Notes under the pieces: generated by a model
What the model saw: only the letters and a program-made list of their open reading frames with translations
Database searches by the model: none
What the model was told of the DNA's origin: nothing
Program-made: the position numbers and the translations under genes
Shown here: positions 5,915 through 6,596 of the stretch, in pieces
Layout of the letters: each line of letters starts with the position of its first letter
How positions within the stretch are numbered: the first letter of the stretch is position 1
DNA from: Lachnospiraceae bacterium
GTDB taxonomy: Bacteria > Bacillota > Clostridia > Lachnospirales > Lachnospiraceae
Length of the DNA stretch: 6,596 nt
NCBI GenBank assembly: GCA_021199395.1
Contig: JAJQIE010000272.1
Location: forward strand, 1-6,596
Reading direction: 5' to 3'

Positions 5915-6370
5915 ATGCAGGTAATTGAGTATTATCATAGTACCAGACCAGAATACTGGCTTAGCCAGATGAAAAAAAGTGATTGGGAAGCGGGGCAGTA
6001 TCTTTATGAGCTGCTGTCCCGGAACCGATTTAAAGAGATGACGGGCAGCCGCTCAAAAGTGATGATGCTCGTGGATGGGGAGGAGCTGGCTGCGTTTTGC
6101 ACATATGCGGAAAAAGATGACATTCAGCCGACGGCACTGACTCCATGGATCGGATTCGTATATACTTTTCCCCAATACCGGGGACACCGCTATATGGGGA
6201 TTCTGTTTGAAGAAATAGAGAACCAGGCGAAAAATGAGAATGTGCATGCTATTTATATATCCACCGGTCATACCGGGCTGTATGAAAAATATGGATATGA
6301 ATTTTGTCAGATGATGAGAGATATGGAAGGGGAACCGTCCCGTGTTTACAGGAAATGTCTTATCCCATGA
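5915..6370 (+). CDS. GNAT-family N-acetyltransferase
   Basis: This 151-residue cytoplasmic protein is predicted to transfer an acetyl group from acetyl-CoA to an amine; the substrate is unknown. Seen: a substrate-side N-terminal half with a beta hairpin (VMMLVDGEELAAFCTYAEKD, about 49-68), then the GNAT core strand and acetyl-CoA loop WIGFVYTFPQYRGHRYMGIL (78-97), helix 3 (FEEIENQAKN), strand 5 (HAIYIST, 111-117) and the C-terminal GLYEKYGYEF (121-130), which is the common 'LYEK-GF' element. The pyrophosphate loop reads Q-Y-R-G-H-R, so the canonical small residue two positions after the glycine is Arg; this YRGHRY variant is a recognisable subgroup pattern and need not mean loss of activity. 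The length is typical for a single GNAT domain. The gene starts 29 bp after the acidic TPR-like gene and ends in TGA at 6368-6370. Confidence 0.9.
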   Translation: MQVIEYYHSTRPEYWLSQMKKSDWEAGQYLYELLSRNRFKEMTGSRSKVMMLVDGEELAAFCTYAEKDDIQPTALTPWIGFVYTFPQYRGHRYMGILFEEIENQAKNENVHAIYISTGHTGLYEKYGYEFCQMMRDMEGEPSRVYRKCLIP

Positions 6371-6416
6371 TAAAATCGCCGCATGATGAGAAATACGAAC
6401 GAAAGAATAGAAAAAT

Positions 6417-6596
6417 ATGATTGGAACAGGTACTTTGATTAATGTTGCCGCGATCGTGGCGGGAGGGATGATAGGACTTGCCGGAAAGAAACTGATGAAT
6501 GATCGGCTGCATGATACATTGATGAAGTCCACAGGGCTTTGTACAATGTTTATCGGAATCGGCGGAGCGCTTGAGAAAATGCTCTCTGTCAGTGAC
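6417..6596 (+). CDS. DUF554 (YdfK/YqgA-like) membrane protein, 3' end missing
   Basis: The first 60 codons of a gene that runs off the right edge. The N-terminus MIGTGTLINVAAIVAGGMIG, followed by a K-K-x-x-x-x-R-x-x-D-T-x-M-K-x-x-G-L-C element and FIGIGGAL, is the characteristic start of DUF554 proteins (E. coli YqgA, B. subtilis YdfK), multi-pass inner-membrane proteins of unknown, possibly transport, function. Two hydrophobic segments are visible (about 4-22 and 40-53). Complete members are about 225-240 residues, so roughly three quarters is outside the window. ATG at 6417 gives the family N-terminus exactly; the Shine-Dalgarno is weak (GAAAGAA at 6401-6407). The gap from the GNAT gene is 46 bp, with no terminator seen. 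Confidence 0.9.
   Translation, partial: MIGTGTLINVAAIVAGGMIGLAGKKLMNDRLHDTLMKSTGLCTMFIGIGGALEKMLSVSD

Overview
The window looks like chromosomal sequence from an anaerobic, low-to-mid GC Firmicute, most plausibly Lachnospiraceae or a related Clostridia lineage. This rests on two enzymes of the anaerobic (cobalt-early) cobalamin pathway, a MepA-type MATE transporter, strong purine-rich Shine-Dalgarno sites, a TTG start, and a Clostridia-like small-gene context. The genus cannot be fixed from the sequence alone. Every supported gene is on the + strand, and I see no convincing intrinsic terminator anywhere, so read-through between neighbours is possible.

Layout: 1-1002 is the 3' part of cbiG (cobalt-precorrin-5A hydrolase), cut by the left window edge. 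1003-1196 is a long gap for a cobalamin operon and contains a small hairpin and a purine-rich 17-bp tandem repeat. 1197-1931 is cbiH/cobJ (cobalt-factor III / precorrin-3B C17-methyltransferase), starting at TTG. 1938-3290 is a MATE-family efflux protein only 6 nt downstream of cbiH. 3291-3360 carries a near-perfect 16-bp palindrome. 3361-5028 encodes a 555-aa membrane-anchored protein of unknown function with three TM segments, a large predicted extracytoplasmic domain with three copies of a PepSY-like motif, and a possible OB-like C-terminal domain. 5029-5168 is an A/G-rich spacer ending in eight tandem copies of an 8-bp unit next to the ribosome binding site of the next gene. 5169-5885 is an acidic, helical, TPR-like protein of unknown function. 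5915-6370 is a GNAT acetyltransferase. 6417-6596 is the first 60 codons of a DUF554 (YdfK/YqgA-like) membrane protein, cut by the right edge.

How the genes fit together: CbiG and CbiH act in the same stretch of corrin ring synthesis. CbiH contracts the ring and methylates C17 to give cobalt-precorrin-4, and CbiG opens the resulting lactone after CbiF has acted and releases the two-carbon fragment. The MATE gene appears translationally coupled to cbiH, but a corrinoid-related role is only inference. The remaining genes have no visible functional link to cobalamin.

I found no CRISPR array, mobile element, tRNA or rRNA, and no convincing new multi-gene system. The points most worth a second look are the three-repeat ectodomain protein and the two short-period purine-rich tandem repeats that each sit directly upstream of a Shine-Dalgarno site.
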